From Methyloversatilis universalis FAM5 (lineage in GTDB: Bacteria; Pseudomonadota; Gammaproteobacteria; Burkholderiales; Rhodocyclaceae): a stretch of 64,000 nucleotides of DNA. Position numbers and translations under genes: made by a program. This document shows positions 17,294 through 26,350 of this stretch, piece by piece (within the stretch, counting starts at the first letter, position 1; every line of letters begins with the position of its first letter). The stretch is from positions 124,001 to 188,000 of the forward strand of contig NZ_AFHG01000058.1 in NCBI RefSeq assembly GCF_000214035.2, read 5' to 3'. The notes beneath the pieces were generated by a model. The model had not been told where the DNA came from. It made no database searches and saw nothing but the letters and a program-made list of their open reading frames with translations.

Positions 17294-18907
17294 ATGCGAA
17301 GAACAGACAAGAACCGGGCCCTGCCGCGCGCATTCGCGTTCGCGGCCGGGCTGGCTGCACAGCTGGCGGTGGCCGGGGCCTATGCCGCGGCGCCGGCGGC
17401 GGAAGCGCTGGTCAATACCAAGTGCGCGTCCTGTCACACCGCCAAGGGTGAAGGCAAGTGGGACCGCATCAGCGAGGGCCGCCGCACACCCGAGGGCTGG
17501 GACATGACGGTGGCCCGCATGGGCTTCGCCCACGGCGTCAAGATGAGCCGCGAAGAGCGCGCCACCATCGTGAAATACCTGTCCGACGCCTACGGTCTGT
17601 CGCCGGACGAATCGGCCGCTCACCGCTACATCGTCGACCGCACGCCCAGCGTGGTCGAGCACTTCGACAACAAGCTGATCGGCGACACCTGCGCACGCTG
17701 CCACTCCTATGGCCGCATCGCGGTGCAGCGCCGTACCGAGGCCGACTGGCGCAAGCTGGTGCACTTCCACGTCGGCCAGTTCCCGGCAATCGAAATCCAG
17801 GCCGGCGGTCGTGACCGCAACTGGTTCGAGATCGCCAACGGTGACGCCGTGGTCGAGCTGGGCAAGACCTACGGCTTCGAATCCGACAGCTGGACCAAGT
17901 GGAAGGCGCAGAAGCCGGCGGATGCCAGCGGCAGCTGGCGCCTGGTCGGCCACAAGCCGGGTGCCGGCGCCTACGAAGGCACGGCCACGGTGCAGCGCAC
18001 CGGCGACGACGCCTACGCGGTGACCATGGTGCTGCGTTTCGAGAACGGCCAGAGCGAAACGCTGAAGGGCTCGGCCATCGTCTATACCGGCCACGAGTGG
18101 CGCGCCACGCTGAAGAGCGGCGAGCGCACGATCAACCAGATCATGACGCTGGCAGACGGCGGTCGCAGCCTGTCCGGCCGCTGGTTCGAAGAGGGTTACG
18201 ACGCGATCGGCGGCACGCTGCGCGCGGTACGCGCCGACGGTGCCCAGCCTGCGGTGCTGTCGGTGCAGCCGGCGGCGCTGAAGGCCGGTACCCGCAGCCG
18301 TCTGGTCATCAATGGCGTCGGGCTGGACGGTGAGGTGAGCCTGGGCAGCGGCGTGAAGGTGCTGTCGGTGGCCGAACGCAGCGCGGACCGCGTGGTGCTC
18401 GAAGTCGAATCGGCGAAGGACGCCGTGAGCGGCCCGCGCGAAGTGAAGGTGGGCAACGTGCGCAGCGGCGATGCGCTCAAGGTCTTCCAGCGCATCGACT
18501 ACGTGAAGATCACGCCGGACCACCCGATGGCGCGGGTCGGTGGCAACGGCGGCTCGATGAACAAGGTGCCGGCCCAGCTCGAAGCGCTGGCTTACACCGT
18601 GGGCGCGGACGGCAAGAAGGGTACCGCTGACGACGTGGCACTGGGTGCCATGCCGGCGGCCTGGTCCTTCGACAACCTGAACAAGGTGGCGGCCGAAATG
18701 AAGGACGCCAAGTTCGCCGGTCGCATCGACCAGAACGGCCTGTTCATGACCAATGACGCCGGCCCCAACCCCGAGCGCAAGTACAAGACCAATAACGCGG
18801 GCGAGCTGAAGGTGACCGCGGTGGTCAAGGACGGCACGCGCACGGTCAAGGCCACCGCGCCGCTGATCGTCACCGTGCAGCGTTTCAACGATCCCCCGAT
18901 CCGCTGA
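17294..18907 (+). CDS. qhpA: Quinohemoprotein amine dehydrogenase alpha subunit (diheme)
   Basis: A 537-aa periplasmic protein. After an N-terminal signal sequence (about residues 1-33) come two c-type heme sites, CASCH (about residue 44) and CARCH (about residue 137), then beta-rich domains. It passes electrons from the quinone cofactor of the gamma subunit to a soluble acceptor such as a cytochrome or azurin. The length and the twin heme sites match the known alpha subunits of Pseudomonas putida and Paracoccus. The order alpha, maturase, gamma, beta follows the known locus. The large minus-strand frame (17003-19621) is a shadow. Confidence 0.93.
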   Translation: MRRTDKNRALPRAFAFAAGLAAQLAVAGAYAAAPAAEALVNTKCASCHTAKGEGKWDRISEGRRTPEGWDMTVARMGFAHGVKMSREERATIVKYLSDAYGLSPDESAAHRYIVDRTPSVVEHFDNKLIGDTCARCHSYGRIAVQRRTEADWRKLVHFHVGQFPAIEIQAGGRDRNWFEIANGDAVVELGKTYGFESDSWTKWKAQKPADASGSWRLVGHKPGAGAYEGTATVQRTGDDAYAVTMVLRFENGQSETLKGSAIVYTGHEWRATLKSGERTINQIMTLADGGRSLSGRWFEEGYDAIGGTLRAVRADGAQPAVLSVQPAALKAGTRSRLVINGVGLDGEVSLGSGVKVLSVAERSADRVVLEVESAKDAVSGPREVKVGNVRSGDALKVFQRIDYVKITPDHPMARVGGNGGSMNKVPAQLEALAYTVGADGKKGTADDVALGAMPAAWSFDNLNKVAAEMKDAKFAGRIDQNGLFMTNDAGPNPERKYKTNNAGELKVTAVVKDGTRTVKATAPLIVTVQRFNDPPIR

Positions 18908-18934
18908 ACGCGGGCCGTCACCGGAACAGCCATC

Positions 18935-20377
18935 ATGTCCGACGCCAATCTGCTCTATGTGGACAGTCACGCCTTCCACGATGTCGAAGTGAAGGGGCGG
19001 CGCGTGCTGCTGCACGTGCCCAGCACCGGCATTTTCGACCTCGACGGCGTGACCACCGAGGTGCTCGACTTCGTGCGGCCGAAGGCGACCGTCAGTTTCG
19101 AGGAGCTGCAGCAGCGCTTCTCGGGGCAAGGGTCGCCCACGCTGATCGCCGACGCGATCGAGGATCTGAAGTCGCTGGGCGTGCTGCGCGGCGATCCCGC
19201 GCAGCCCGACCACGGCCCCGGCATCAGCGTGACCGAATTTCCGCTCAGCACCCTGGTGCTGAACGTGAATACCGGCTGCAACCTGAGCTGCACCTACTGC
19301 TACAAGGAAGACCTGACCACCCCGTCCAAGGGCGAGAAGCTCGACTTCGACAAGGCGAAGAAGGGCATCGAGCTGCTGCTGAAGGAGGGGGCCAAGCGCG
19401 ACCGCATCAACGTAGTGTTCTTCGGCGGCGAGCCGCTGTCGAACATGCGGCTGATCAAGGCGGTCACCGCCTACGCCGAGGAGCGCTGCCGCGAAGAGGG
19501 CAAGCAGGTCGATTTTTCGCTCACCACCAACGCCACGCTGCTCACCGAAGAGATCGCCGACTGGTTCAACGAACATTCTTTCGGCATTTCGATCAGCATG
19601 GACGGCCCGCAGGCGGTGCATGACCTGCGCCGCAAGACCATAGGCGGCAAGGGCACTTACGAGGTGGTGGCGAAGAAGGCGCGCATGCTGCTGTCACGCT
19701 ACACCGCACGCTCGGTCGGGGCGCGGGTGACGCTGACCGCGGGCTATTCCGACGTGGCGGCCATCCACCATCACCTGAAGGACGACATCGGCTTCGCCGA
19801 AGTGGGCTTCGCGCCGGTCACCAGCAACCCGGTCACCACCTTCAACCTGGTCGGTGACGAACTGCGCGCGGTGTTCGACGCGATGAAGACGCTGGGCCGC
19901 GAGTACGTGGCGGCGGCGGTCGAGGGCCGGAACATCGGCTTCTCGAACATGCACCAGATGCTGTCCGACCTGTACGAGGGCCGCCGCAAGGCGCTGCCCT
20001 GCGGTGCCGGCATCGGGCTGCTGGCGGTCGATCACAAGGGCGAACTCAACCTCTGCCACCGCTTCACCGGCTCGGAGCTGCCGACCTTCGGCAACGTCGA
20101 GACCGGTATCGCCAAGGCGGAGCTGGGCGCCTTCCTCGAAAACGCGCTCGACCGCTCGGAACGTGGCTGCTCGACCTGCCGCATCCGCAACCTGTGCTCG
20201 GGCGGCTGCTACCACGAGTCCTACGCCAACTTCAGCGACCCGCATTCGCCGGTCTATCACTACTGCGAACTGCTCAGGGAGTGGGTCGATTTCGGCATCG
20301 AGGCCTACCTCGAAATCCTCGAAAAGAACCCGGCCTTCCTTCACCAGCACGTCGCGAACAGGAGCTCTGAACTATGA
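18935..20377 (+). CDS. qhpD: Radical SAM/SPASM maturase of the QHNDH gamma subunit
   Basis: A 480-aa radical S-adenosylmethionine enzyme. [12 protein letters not shown] (from about residue 116) holds the CX3CX2C cluster; the C-terminal SPASM region has [24 protein letters not shown] and a further Cys in HYCELL for auxiliary Fe-S clusters. The family member QhpD makes the Cys-to-Asp/Glu thioether bonds in the gamma subunit in the cytoplasm. The stop overlaps the start of that gamma subunit gene, which fits a direct partnership. Confidence 0.92.
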   Translation: MSDANLLYVDSHAFHDVEVKGRRVLLHVPSTGIFDLDGVTTEVLDFVRPKATVSFEELQQRFSGQGSPTLIADAIEDLKSLGVLRGDPAQPDHGPGISVTEFPLSTLVLNVNTGCNLSCTYCYKEDLTTPSKGEKLDFDKAKKGIELLLKEGAKRDRINVVFFGGEPLSNMRLIKAVTAYAEERCREEGKQVDFSLTTNATLLTEEIADWFNEHSFGISISMDGPQAVHDLRRKTIGGKGTYEVVAKKARMLLSRYTARSVGARVTLTAGYSDVAAIHHHLKDDIGFAEVGFAPVTSNPVTTFNLVGDELRAVFDAMKTLGREYVAAAVEGRNIGFSNMHQMLSDLYEGRRKALPCGAGIGLLAVDHKGELNLCHRFTGSELPTFGNVETGIAKAELGAFLENALDRSERGCSTCRIRNLCSGGCYHESYANFSDPHSPVYHYCELLREWVDFGIEAYLEILEKNPAFLHQHVANRSSEL

Positions 20378-20694
20378 ACCGCTTGAAACCGCTGAACCGC
20401 AAGGCCCACCAGATCGAAGCCGCCCCGAACGACGAGGCGGTGGAGAAGGTGGTGTCGATGACCGCCGCCGTCGCCGGCTGCGCCACCACCTTCGACCCGG
20501 GCTGGGAGCTCGATCCTTTCCTCGGCGTGGCCGGCCTGTGCCAGCCGATGGAAGCCGATCTCTACGGCTGTGCCGACCCCTGCTGGTGGCCGGCCCAGGT
20601 GCCGGACACGCTGCACAACTACCAGGACTGGAACACCGGCAAGGACGACGCGGCGCGCGACTGGAAGGCGCTGCAGAGCGTGTTCCCGAAATAA
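20374..20694 (+). CDS. qhpC: Quinohemoprotein amine dehydrogenase gamma subunit (CTQ carrier)
   Basis: A 106-aa precursor of the catalytic subunit. All eight residues that are cross-linked in the P. putida protein occur with the same spacing, offset by 29: Cys36-Glu45, Cys56-Asp62, Cys70-Asp78 for the thioether bonds and Cys66-Trp72 for cysteine tryptophylquinone. The offset implies a leader of about 28 residues, which is the job of the subtilisin-like protease encoded downstream. There is no Sec signal, in agreement with export by the neighbouring ABC transporter. The start overlaps qhpD by four bases. Confidence 0.95.
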   Translation: MNRLKPLNRKAHQIEAAPNDEAVEKVVSMTAAVAGCATTFDPGWELDPFLGVAGLCQPMEADLYGCADPCWWPAQVPDTLHNYQDWNTGKDDAARDWKALQSVFPK

Positions 20695-20725
20695 GCCCGC
20701 GTACAGACAAGAGGAATTCCTGACC

Positions 20726-21835
20726 ATGAAGATGAAGACCACGGCGGCCGCACTGGCCGCCAGCCTCGGCGTCGCGCTGCTCGGCGCCCTTCCGGCCACC
20801 GCGTCCGCGGCCAAGGACTATCTGGTGACCGCCGCCCGCCCCAACCTCGTGTTCGTGATGGACGCGAAGGAGCGCAAGGTGGTGAAGACCCACACCATCC
20901 CCAATACCTCGCTCGGCAACAGCCCGCTCACGCTGGTGCCTTCGCGTGACGGCAAGGTGGCCTATGTCATCCACAACCGCTGGGAAACCGTTTCCGGCAT
21001 CGACCTGGACAGCGGCAAGGAGGTGTTCCGCGCCGAACTGTCCGGCGGCGACATCCGCGGCAAGTCGCCCTTCCCGATGGACCTCAGCCCGGACGGCAAG
21101 GAACTGGCGGTCTATGTGAACCCGACCCAGCTGCTGCCGGGCGAGTACAAGGTGATGGATCCCTACATCGCCATCTACCGCACCGATGCCGGTACCGACG
21201 CCGAGCCGGTACGCAGGCTGAAGGTGCCGCGCCGGGTGTCCACGCTGGCCTGGTCGCCCAAGGGCGACACGCTGTACGCCTTCAGCTGGGACATGCTCAA
21301 GCTCGATCCGCAGACCGGTGCGGTCAAGGGCCAGCACCCGTGGCGCACCTGGAAGAACGGCGACCAGGGCGAGCCGGACACGCTGGCGGTGTGGCCGCAG
21401 TGGGAACAGACCAATGTGTTCGCCACGCCCTACTACGTGACGCACGCCAACAAGAAGCCGGGCGACCCGTCGGCGCTGCGCGCCGGCATCTGGTCGCTCG
21501 ACCTCGAAACCGACAAGGTGCACTTCAAGGAATTCGAGAATGCCGGCGTCGTGCTGTTTTCGACCGTGGTCAATCCGGTGCGCCGCGACGAGACCTATAC
21601 CGTCTATACCCAGCTCACCAAGGTGAACACGAAGACCGGCAAGATGGACCGGGTCGATCTCGATCACACCTACTACAACGTCAATGTGTCGAGCGACGGC
21701 AAGGAGCTCTACATCGGCGGCACCCAGGGCGACATTGCGGTGTACGACAGCGCCACGCTGAAGCGCCTCGGCAACATCCGCACGCCGGGTGGTGGCGATC
21801 AGGTGCTCACCTCGCTGCGCATCTTCCAGCGCTGA
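20726..21835 (+). CDS. qhpB: Quinohemoprotein amine dehydrogenase beta subunit
   Basis: A 369-aa exported protein: a Sec signal peptide (residues 1-28, MKMKTTAAALAASLGVALLG to ASA) and a seven-bladed beta-propeller made of repeated motifs such as YLVTAARPNLVFVMD, LSPDGKELAVYV and VSSDGKELYIGG. The propeller seats the gamma subunit and forms the substrate entrance. It resembles the beta subunit of methylamine dehydrogenase in fold. AGAGGA lies 15 bases before the chosen ATG. The upstream open frame from 20570 overlaps qhpC and is rejected. Confidence 0.92.
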   Translation: MKMKTTAAALAASLGVALLGALPATASAAKDYLVTAARPNLVFVMDAKERKVVKTHTIPNTSLGNSPLTLVPSRDGKVAYVIHNRWETVSGIDLDSGKEVFRAELSGGDIRGKSPFPMDLSPDGKELAVYVNPTQLLPGEYKVMDPYIAIYRTDAGTDAEPVRRLKVPRRVSTLAWSPKGDTLYAFSWDMLKLDPQTGAVKGQHPWRTWKNGDQGEPDTLAVWPQWEQTNVFATPYYVTHANKKPGDPSALRAGIWSLDLETDKVHFKEFENAGVVLFSTVVNPVRRDETYTVYTQLTKVNTKTGKMDRVDLDHTYYNVNVSSDGKELYIGGTQGDIAVYDSATLKRLGNIRTPGGGDQVLTSLRIFQR

Positions 21836-21838
21836 GCG

Positions 21839-23563
21839 ATGAAGGCCGACGCACTGCCTGTCGCACCGCAGTCGCCGGCCGCAGCCGCCGCGCCGGCGGC
21901 GCAGCGGCTGTCCGACCTGTACCGCTGGGCCGCCGGCTTTGTCCGGCCGGAACGCGCGGCGCTGGGTCGGGTGCTGCTGCTGTCGCTGCTGGCGGTGCTG
22001 GCCGGCCTGGCCCAGCCGCTGCTCACCCGCACGCTGATCGACGACGGCATCCTCGCGCGCGACGCGGGCACCGTGCTGGCGACCGGCGGCTGGATGGTGG
22101 CACTGGCGCTGGCCGCGCTGGCCATCGGCTTCACCTGCCGGCGCATCCACGTGGGTGCGTCGGCCCGCATTCTTCACGGCATGCGCGAAGCGCTGTTCGC
22201 GCATGTGCTCCGGCTGCCGCCGGACTATTTCGCACGCACCCGCCAGGGCGATCTGCTGGCCCGCCTCGAAGGCGACCTGGGCGAAGTGCAGCGCTTCGCG
22301 GTCGATGCGCTGCTGTCGGCCATCAATTCGCTGCTGACGCTGGTCGGCACCGTGCTGCTGCTGGCCCTGCTCAGTCCGAAGCTGGCGCTGCTTCTGGCGC
22401 TGCTGATGGCGGTCAATGCCGCGGTGCTGTCCTGGGTGCGGCCGCGCATCGAGGCGCTTTCGCGCCAGTCGCGCGACGCCGGCGTCGAGGTGTCCAGCTT
22501 TCTGGTCGAGAAGGTGGGCGCGGTGCGCTGCATACAGACCCATGTCGCCGAGTCGCGCGAACTGTCGCGGCTGGGCGGGCTGCACGCCACGGTGCGCGAA
22601 CGCCTGCTGGCCGCCCAGCTGTGGGGCTATCTGGGCGGCGCCTTTCCGAACCTGCTGCTGTCGCTGGCGGTGATCGGCATCTTCGTCGTCGGCAGCCTGT
22701 CCATGCTGGCCGGCGACCCGCTCACGCTGGGCACCCTGGTCGCTTTCGCCACCTGCGTGCAGCGCGCCAGTGCGCCGCTGCACGCCCTGATGGGCCTCTA
22801 TCTGCAGTGGCAGCGGGTGAAGGTGGCGCTCGGCCGGGTGGACGAACTGCGCGCGGTGCCGCCACCGCCCGAGGTGGCAGGCGATCTGCTTGACGGCGCG
22901 CTGCCGGCCGGTGATCTGGTCGTGCGCGATCTGGCCTGTACCCACGCCGGGGCGCCGCGCGCCGCCTTCAGCGGACTGAACCTCACGATACCGGCCGGTG
23001 CGCGGGTGTGGCTGCGCGGCCCGTCGGGCAGCGGCAAGTCCACCTTCATCGACCTGCTGCAGCGGCTGATCGAGCCGAGCGCCGGCTGGGTGTCGCTGGC
23101 CTGCATCGACCTGCGCGGCATCGACCGCGCGGCACTGCGCCGGCATCTGGTGGTGGTGTCGCAGGAGGCGGTGCTGTTCACCGGCACGCTGGCCGACAAC
23201 ATCCGCTACGGCCGGCCTGATGCCAGCGAGGCCGACGTCACCGCGGTGGCACGTGCCGCCGGTGTGGACGACTTCGCCGCCCGTCTGCCGGACGGGCTGG
23301 CGACCCGGGTCGGGCCGCGCGGTGCGTCGCTGTCCGGTGGCGAGCGTCAGCGGGTGGCGCTGGCGCGCGCGCTGCTGATGAAACCGGCGGTGCTGGTGAT
23401 CGACGAAGGCACCTCGTCGCTGGACGGTGCGCTCGAAGCGCGCGCGCTGGCCGCGGTCGACGCGCTGCTGCCGCGCACCACCCGCATCGTGGTGAGCCAT
23501 CGCGCGCTGGACCCGGCGCAGTTCGACCAGGTGATCGATTTCCCGCCGGGAGCACCGGCATGA
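21839..23563 (+). CDS. qhpF: ABC exporter for the gamma subunit (fused membrane/ATPase half-transporter)
   Basis: A 574-aa half-transporter: six membrane helices in the first 330 residues, then an ATPase with Walker A GPSGSGKST, signature LSGGERQR and Walker B VLVIDEG. Its homologue QhpF is thought to carry the cross-linked gamma subunit to the periplasm. It starts three bases after the qhpB stop and overlaps the protease gene by ATGA. An unrelated lipid or drug ABC exporter would look similar; position decides the call. Confidence 0.88.
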   Translation: MKADALPVAPQSPAAAAAPAAQRLSDLYRWAAGFVRPERAALGRVLLLSLLAVLAGLAQPLLTRTLIDDGILARDAGTVLATGGWMVALALAALAIGFTCRRIHVGASARILHGMREALFAHVLRLPPDYFARTRQGDLLARLEGDLGEVQRFAVDALLSAINSLLTLVGTVLLLALLSPKLALLLALLMAVNAAVLSWVRPRIEALSRQSRDAGVEVSSFLVEKVGAVRCIQTHVAESRELSRLGGLHATVRERLLAAQLWGYLGGAFPNLLLSLAVIGIFVVGSLSMLAGDPLTLGTLVAFATCVQRASAPLHALMGLYLQWQRVKVALGRVDELRAVPPPPEVAGDLLDGALPAGDLVVRDLACTHAGAPRAAFSGLNLTIPAGARVWLRGPSGSGKSTFIDLLQRLIEPSAGWVSLACIDLRGIDRAALRRHLVVVSQEAVLFTGTLADNIRYGRPDASEADVTAVARAAGVDDFAARLPDGLATRVGPRGASLSGGERQRVALARALLMKPAVLVIDEGTSSLDGALEARALAAVDALLPRTTRIVVSHRALDPAQFDQVIDFPPGAPA

Positions 23564-24204
23564 TGGTGAAGGTGGGGCTGATAGACGGCCCGGTCGGCGC
23601 CGGGCTGGCGCACGCGGTGCTCGCCTGTTCCGATCCGCAGGCGCTGCAGAGTGGGGAGGGCGGTCACGGCCAGCAGGTGGCTGGCGCGCTGCTCGAACAC
23701 TGCCCGTCAGCCGGTCTGCTGCTGGCCCCGGTGTTCGACCGCACCTGCGAAGCCGAGGTCGGGCGCGTGGTCGACGCCCTGCACTGGCTGGCGGCGCAGG
23801 GCGCGCAGCTGATCAATATGAGCTTCGGCATGGCGACACCCAGCCGCCGGCTGGCGTCGGCCTGCGCCGAGGTGGCGACGCAGGGCGTGCTGCTGGTGGC
23901 GTCCGCCCCGGCGCGCGGTACGCCGGTGTATCCGGCCGCCTTTGCCGACTGCATCGCGGTGACCGGTGACGCGCGCTGTGCGCCGGGCGAAGTGTCGTGG
24001 CTGTCGACCGCCGCGGCCGATTTCGGCACCCATCCGCTGATTCGCCCCGGGCGGCCCGATCTGGGCGGCGGCGCCAGCATCGCCACCGCCCGCATGAGCG
24101 GCCTGCTGGCCGCACTGCTGGAAGAAGGGCATGCGCCGCACACGCTGCGCGCGCGGCTGCAGTCCATGGCGCTGCACATCGGACCGGAGCGTCGTCATGC
24201 CTGA
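23560..24204 (+). CDS. qhpE: Subtilisin-like leader protease of the gamma subunit
   Basis: A 214-aa serine protease of the S8 fold, shorter than secreted subtilisins and without a signal peptide, so cytoplasmic. Visible catalytic elements are Asp in VGLIDG, His in GGHGQQVAG and Ser in GGGASIATARMSG; INMSFGMA is the substrate-binding strand. QhpE homologues remove the leader of the gamma subunit after the thioether bonds are made. It overlaps the ABC exporter at its start and the heme lyase-like gene by eight bases at its end. Confidence 0.9.
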   Translation: MMVKVGLIDGPVGAGLAHAVLACSDPQALQSGEGGHGQQVAGALLEHCPSAGLLLAPVFDRTCEAEVGRVVDALHWLAAQGAQLINMSFGMATPSRRLASACAEVATQGVLLVASAPARGTPVYPAAFADCIAVTGDARCAPGEVSWLSTAAADFGTHPLIRPGRPDLGGGASIATARMSGLLAALLEEGHAPHTLRARLQSMALHIGPERRHA

Positions 24205-26350
24205 TCGTTCCGGTCTGGCGGTGGCCGTGCTCGCGGCCGTGCTGCTGTATGCACTGCCCGATGCCGGCGACGCGCTGCTCGCGCTGGCCGCGGCGGCGGT
24301 CCTGCATGCCGGCCTGCGTGTGCCGCGCCGTGCGCAGGCGCTGGCCCTGTCCGCCGGCCTGCTGTGGGGCGCTCTGTGTGCGCTGGCGCTGCTGCTGCTG
24401 AGCGACCGCACCGGCGTGCGCTATGTCTGGATCTACAGCGGCAGCGCGCTGCCGGCGCATCTGAAGCTGGCCAATCTGTGGGGCGGCGACGAAGGCACGC
24501 TGCTGCTGCTCGCCGCCTTCTGCGTCACGCTGGCGGCGCGCGGTGCCGCCGCCCGCACCGCTCGCCTTGATGCGGCAGCGCTGCTGCCGGCCGCCTATGT
24601 GCTCATCGTGCTGTGGCTGCGGCCGTTCGCCGCCACGCCGGCCGCGTGGCTGGCGCAGTCCGCGTCGCAGGGCATGAACGCGCATCTGATGAAGGTGTGG
24701 ATGCTGCTGCACGCGCCGCTCATCCTGGCCGCCTACGCGTGGACGCTGTCGCTGGCCGCGCCGGCCCTGCAGGCGCTGGCCGGTGCCGCCCCGCGCTGGC
24801 CGGCGACTGCGCTGCCGCACGCCCGTCGGGCCTGGGCGCTGCTCACCGCCGGCATCGGCTTCGGCATGGTGTGGGCGTTCGAGGACGCGATGTACGGCCA
24901 GGTCTGGCACTGGGATCCGGTGCAGACCGCGGTATTCGCGGTGTGGTGCCTGCTCGGTGCCCACCTGCACGGCGTCGGCGGCTGGCGCGCCGGCCGTGCA
25001 ATGTGGCGCTGGGTGCCGGCCACCGCACTGGCCGCCGCGGCGATGACCGCGCTCGCCATGGGCGTCACCCGCAACGACCTGCTGGCCAGTTCGCATCGCT
25101 ACGTCGGTGCCGACACCTGGCCGGCGCATCTGGCGATCGCCGCGCTGTTGCTGCTCGCCGGCGTCGCGATGGCGTGGCGTGGCCGGCGCGTGGCGGCCCA
25201 CGCCGCCCATCGCAGCAGCGTCGCGACCTGGGCGCTGCGCGCCACCCAGGTCGGGTTCGCGCTGATCGGCCTGTGGGCCGCCGGGCACATCGCCTGGGCC
25301 TGCGTCGCGCAGTGGCAGGGCACGCCGCGGCCGGACGACCTGCGCCCCTTCTTCGAAACGCTGCGCAGCTGGGCGCGCGGCAGCGAACTGCCGCTGCTGC
25401 GCACCGCCTTCGCGCAGTGGGATGTCGACGGCTATGCGCTGGCGCGCCATCTGCTGTGGCCGATGATGCTCATCGGTCTGGTCGGCGGCTGGTTCTTCCT
25501 GCGCCGGCTGTCGGCCCGCGTCGCGGCGGCGTCGCTGCTCATCGTGCTGCTGGCCTGCGCCACTGTGTTGCTGCAGGGCGGCCTGCTGGAGGAGCGCTAT
25601 GCCGGCGGTGGCGTGCTGTCGCAGCAGATCGTGGCATTGCTGCCGCGGGTCGACGCCGCACTGCTGGCCGGCGGCTATCTGGCGCTCGCCTGTGCGGCGT
25701 GGAGCGTGCATGCCGCCTGGCATGCGCGGCGCTCGGCCGGCTATGCGCTGCCGCTGGGCCTGCTGCACGTGGGCGCGGTGATCGCGCTGTGGGGCGGGCT
25801 GGTGGCGACCGCGCTGAACGGCTATTCCCAGCATCTGGTCGGGCTGGGCGCCGACTGGCAGGCGGCGCCGGGCGGCTATGCCTTCCGCGTGACCGGACTG
25901 GCGGTGGACCGCACGCCGGATGGCGGGCGCGGTCCGGCAGACACAGCCTTCCGCGCGGTGGCCGAGGTGGAGCTGGACACGCCGGCGCACGGCGTGCTGC
26001 GCGGCCAGACGCTGTACCGCGACGGCCGCAGCGCCCTCGCCGGCTATGCCGGGCCGGTGCGCCAGATCTGCGAAATCCTGGATTACCGCTATGCCCGCTA
26101 CGCCGACCGGCCGGGCTATGTGCTGCACCCCTTCATAGACCGCAGCTGGTCGCGCGACCTGCAGCTGTGGGTATCCACCTCGGCCGCGGTGGCCGCGCTC
26201 GAAGGCGGGCCGCAGACCGCGCAGGCGGTGGTGGTGCTGCGCGTGCTGCCCTTCGCTTCGCTGCTGTGGCTGGGGCTCACGCTGGCGACGGTCGGCGCAC
26301 TGTGGCTGGCGCTGCGTGCGCCGGCCGGAAGCAGGGAGATGACGGCATGA
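24197..26350 (+). CDS. CcmF-like cytochrome c heme lyase paralogue inside the qhp operon
   Basis: A 717-aa polytopic membrane protein with about a dozen helices. It has the landmarks of CcmF: WGGDEGTLLLLAAF near residue 95, MNAHLMKVWMLLHAP, and a WWD-type loop GQVWHWDPVQTAVFAVW near residue 235, followed by a large periplasmic domain near the C-terminus. CcmF joins heme to CXXCH in the system I pathway. No other ccm gene is near, and both neighbours are qhp genes with overlapping ends, so I infer a lyase specialised for the diheme alpha subunit. I do not recall this gene as a standard member of described qhp loci. Confidence 0.8.
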   Translation: MPDRSGLAVAVLAAVLLYALPDAGDALLALAAAAVLHAGLRVPRRAQALALSAGLLWGALCALALLLLSDRTGVRYVWIYSGSALPAHLKLANLWGGDEGTLLLLAAFCVTLAARGAAARTARLDAAALLPAAYVLIVLWLRPFAATPAAWLAQSASQGMNAHLMKVWMLLHAPLILAAYAWTLSLAAPALQALAGAAPRWPATALPHARRAWALLTAGIGFGMVWAFEDAMYGQVWHWDPVQTAVFAVWCLLGAHLHGVGGWRAGRAMWRWVPATALAAAAMTALAMGVTRNDLLASSHRYVGADTWPAHLAIAALLLLAGVAMAWRGRRVAAHAAHRSSVATWALRATQVGFALIGLWAAGHIAWACVAQWQGTPRPDDLRPFFETLRSWARGSELPLLRTAFAQWDVDGYALARHLLWPMMLIGLVGGWFFLRRLSARVAAASLLIVLLACATVLLQGGLLEERYAGGGVLSQQIVALLPRVDAALLAGGYLALACAAWSVHAAWHARRSAGYALPLGLLHVGAVIALWGGLVATALNGYSQHLVGLGADWQAAPGGYAFRVTGLAVDRTPDGGRGPADTAFRAVAEVELDTPAHGVLRGQTLYRDGRSALAGYAGPVRQICEILDYRYARYADRPGYVLHPFIDRSWSRDLQLWVSTSAAVAALEGGPQTAQAVVVLRVLPFASLLWLGLTLATVGALWLALRAPAGSREMTA

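Noticed and set aside
17003-19621. An 872-aa open frame opposite qhpA and qhpD
   Set aside because: It is antisense to two confident genes and has no motif.
20372-23500. A 1042-aa open frame on the minus strand across qhpC, qhpB and the ABC exporter
   Set aside because: It spans three well supported plus-strand genes and has the low-complexity Arg/Gln/His make-up of a shadow frame.
24613-26346. N-terminal extension of qhpG in the frame open from 24613
   Set aside because: It overlaps the heme lyase-like gene in another frame and has Arg/Ala-rich nonsense composition; the ATG at 26347 starts the FAD motif.
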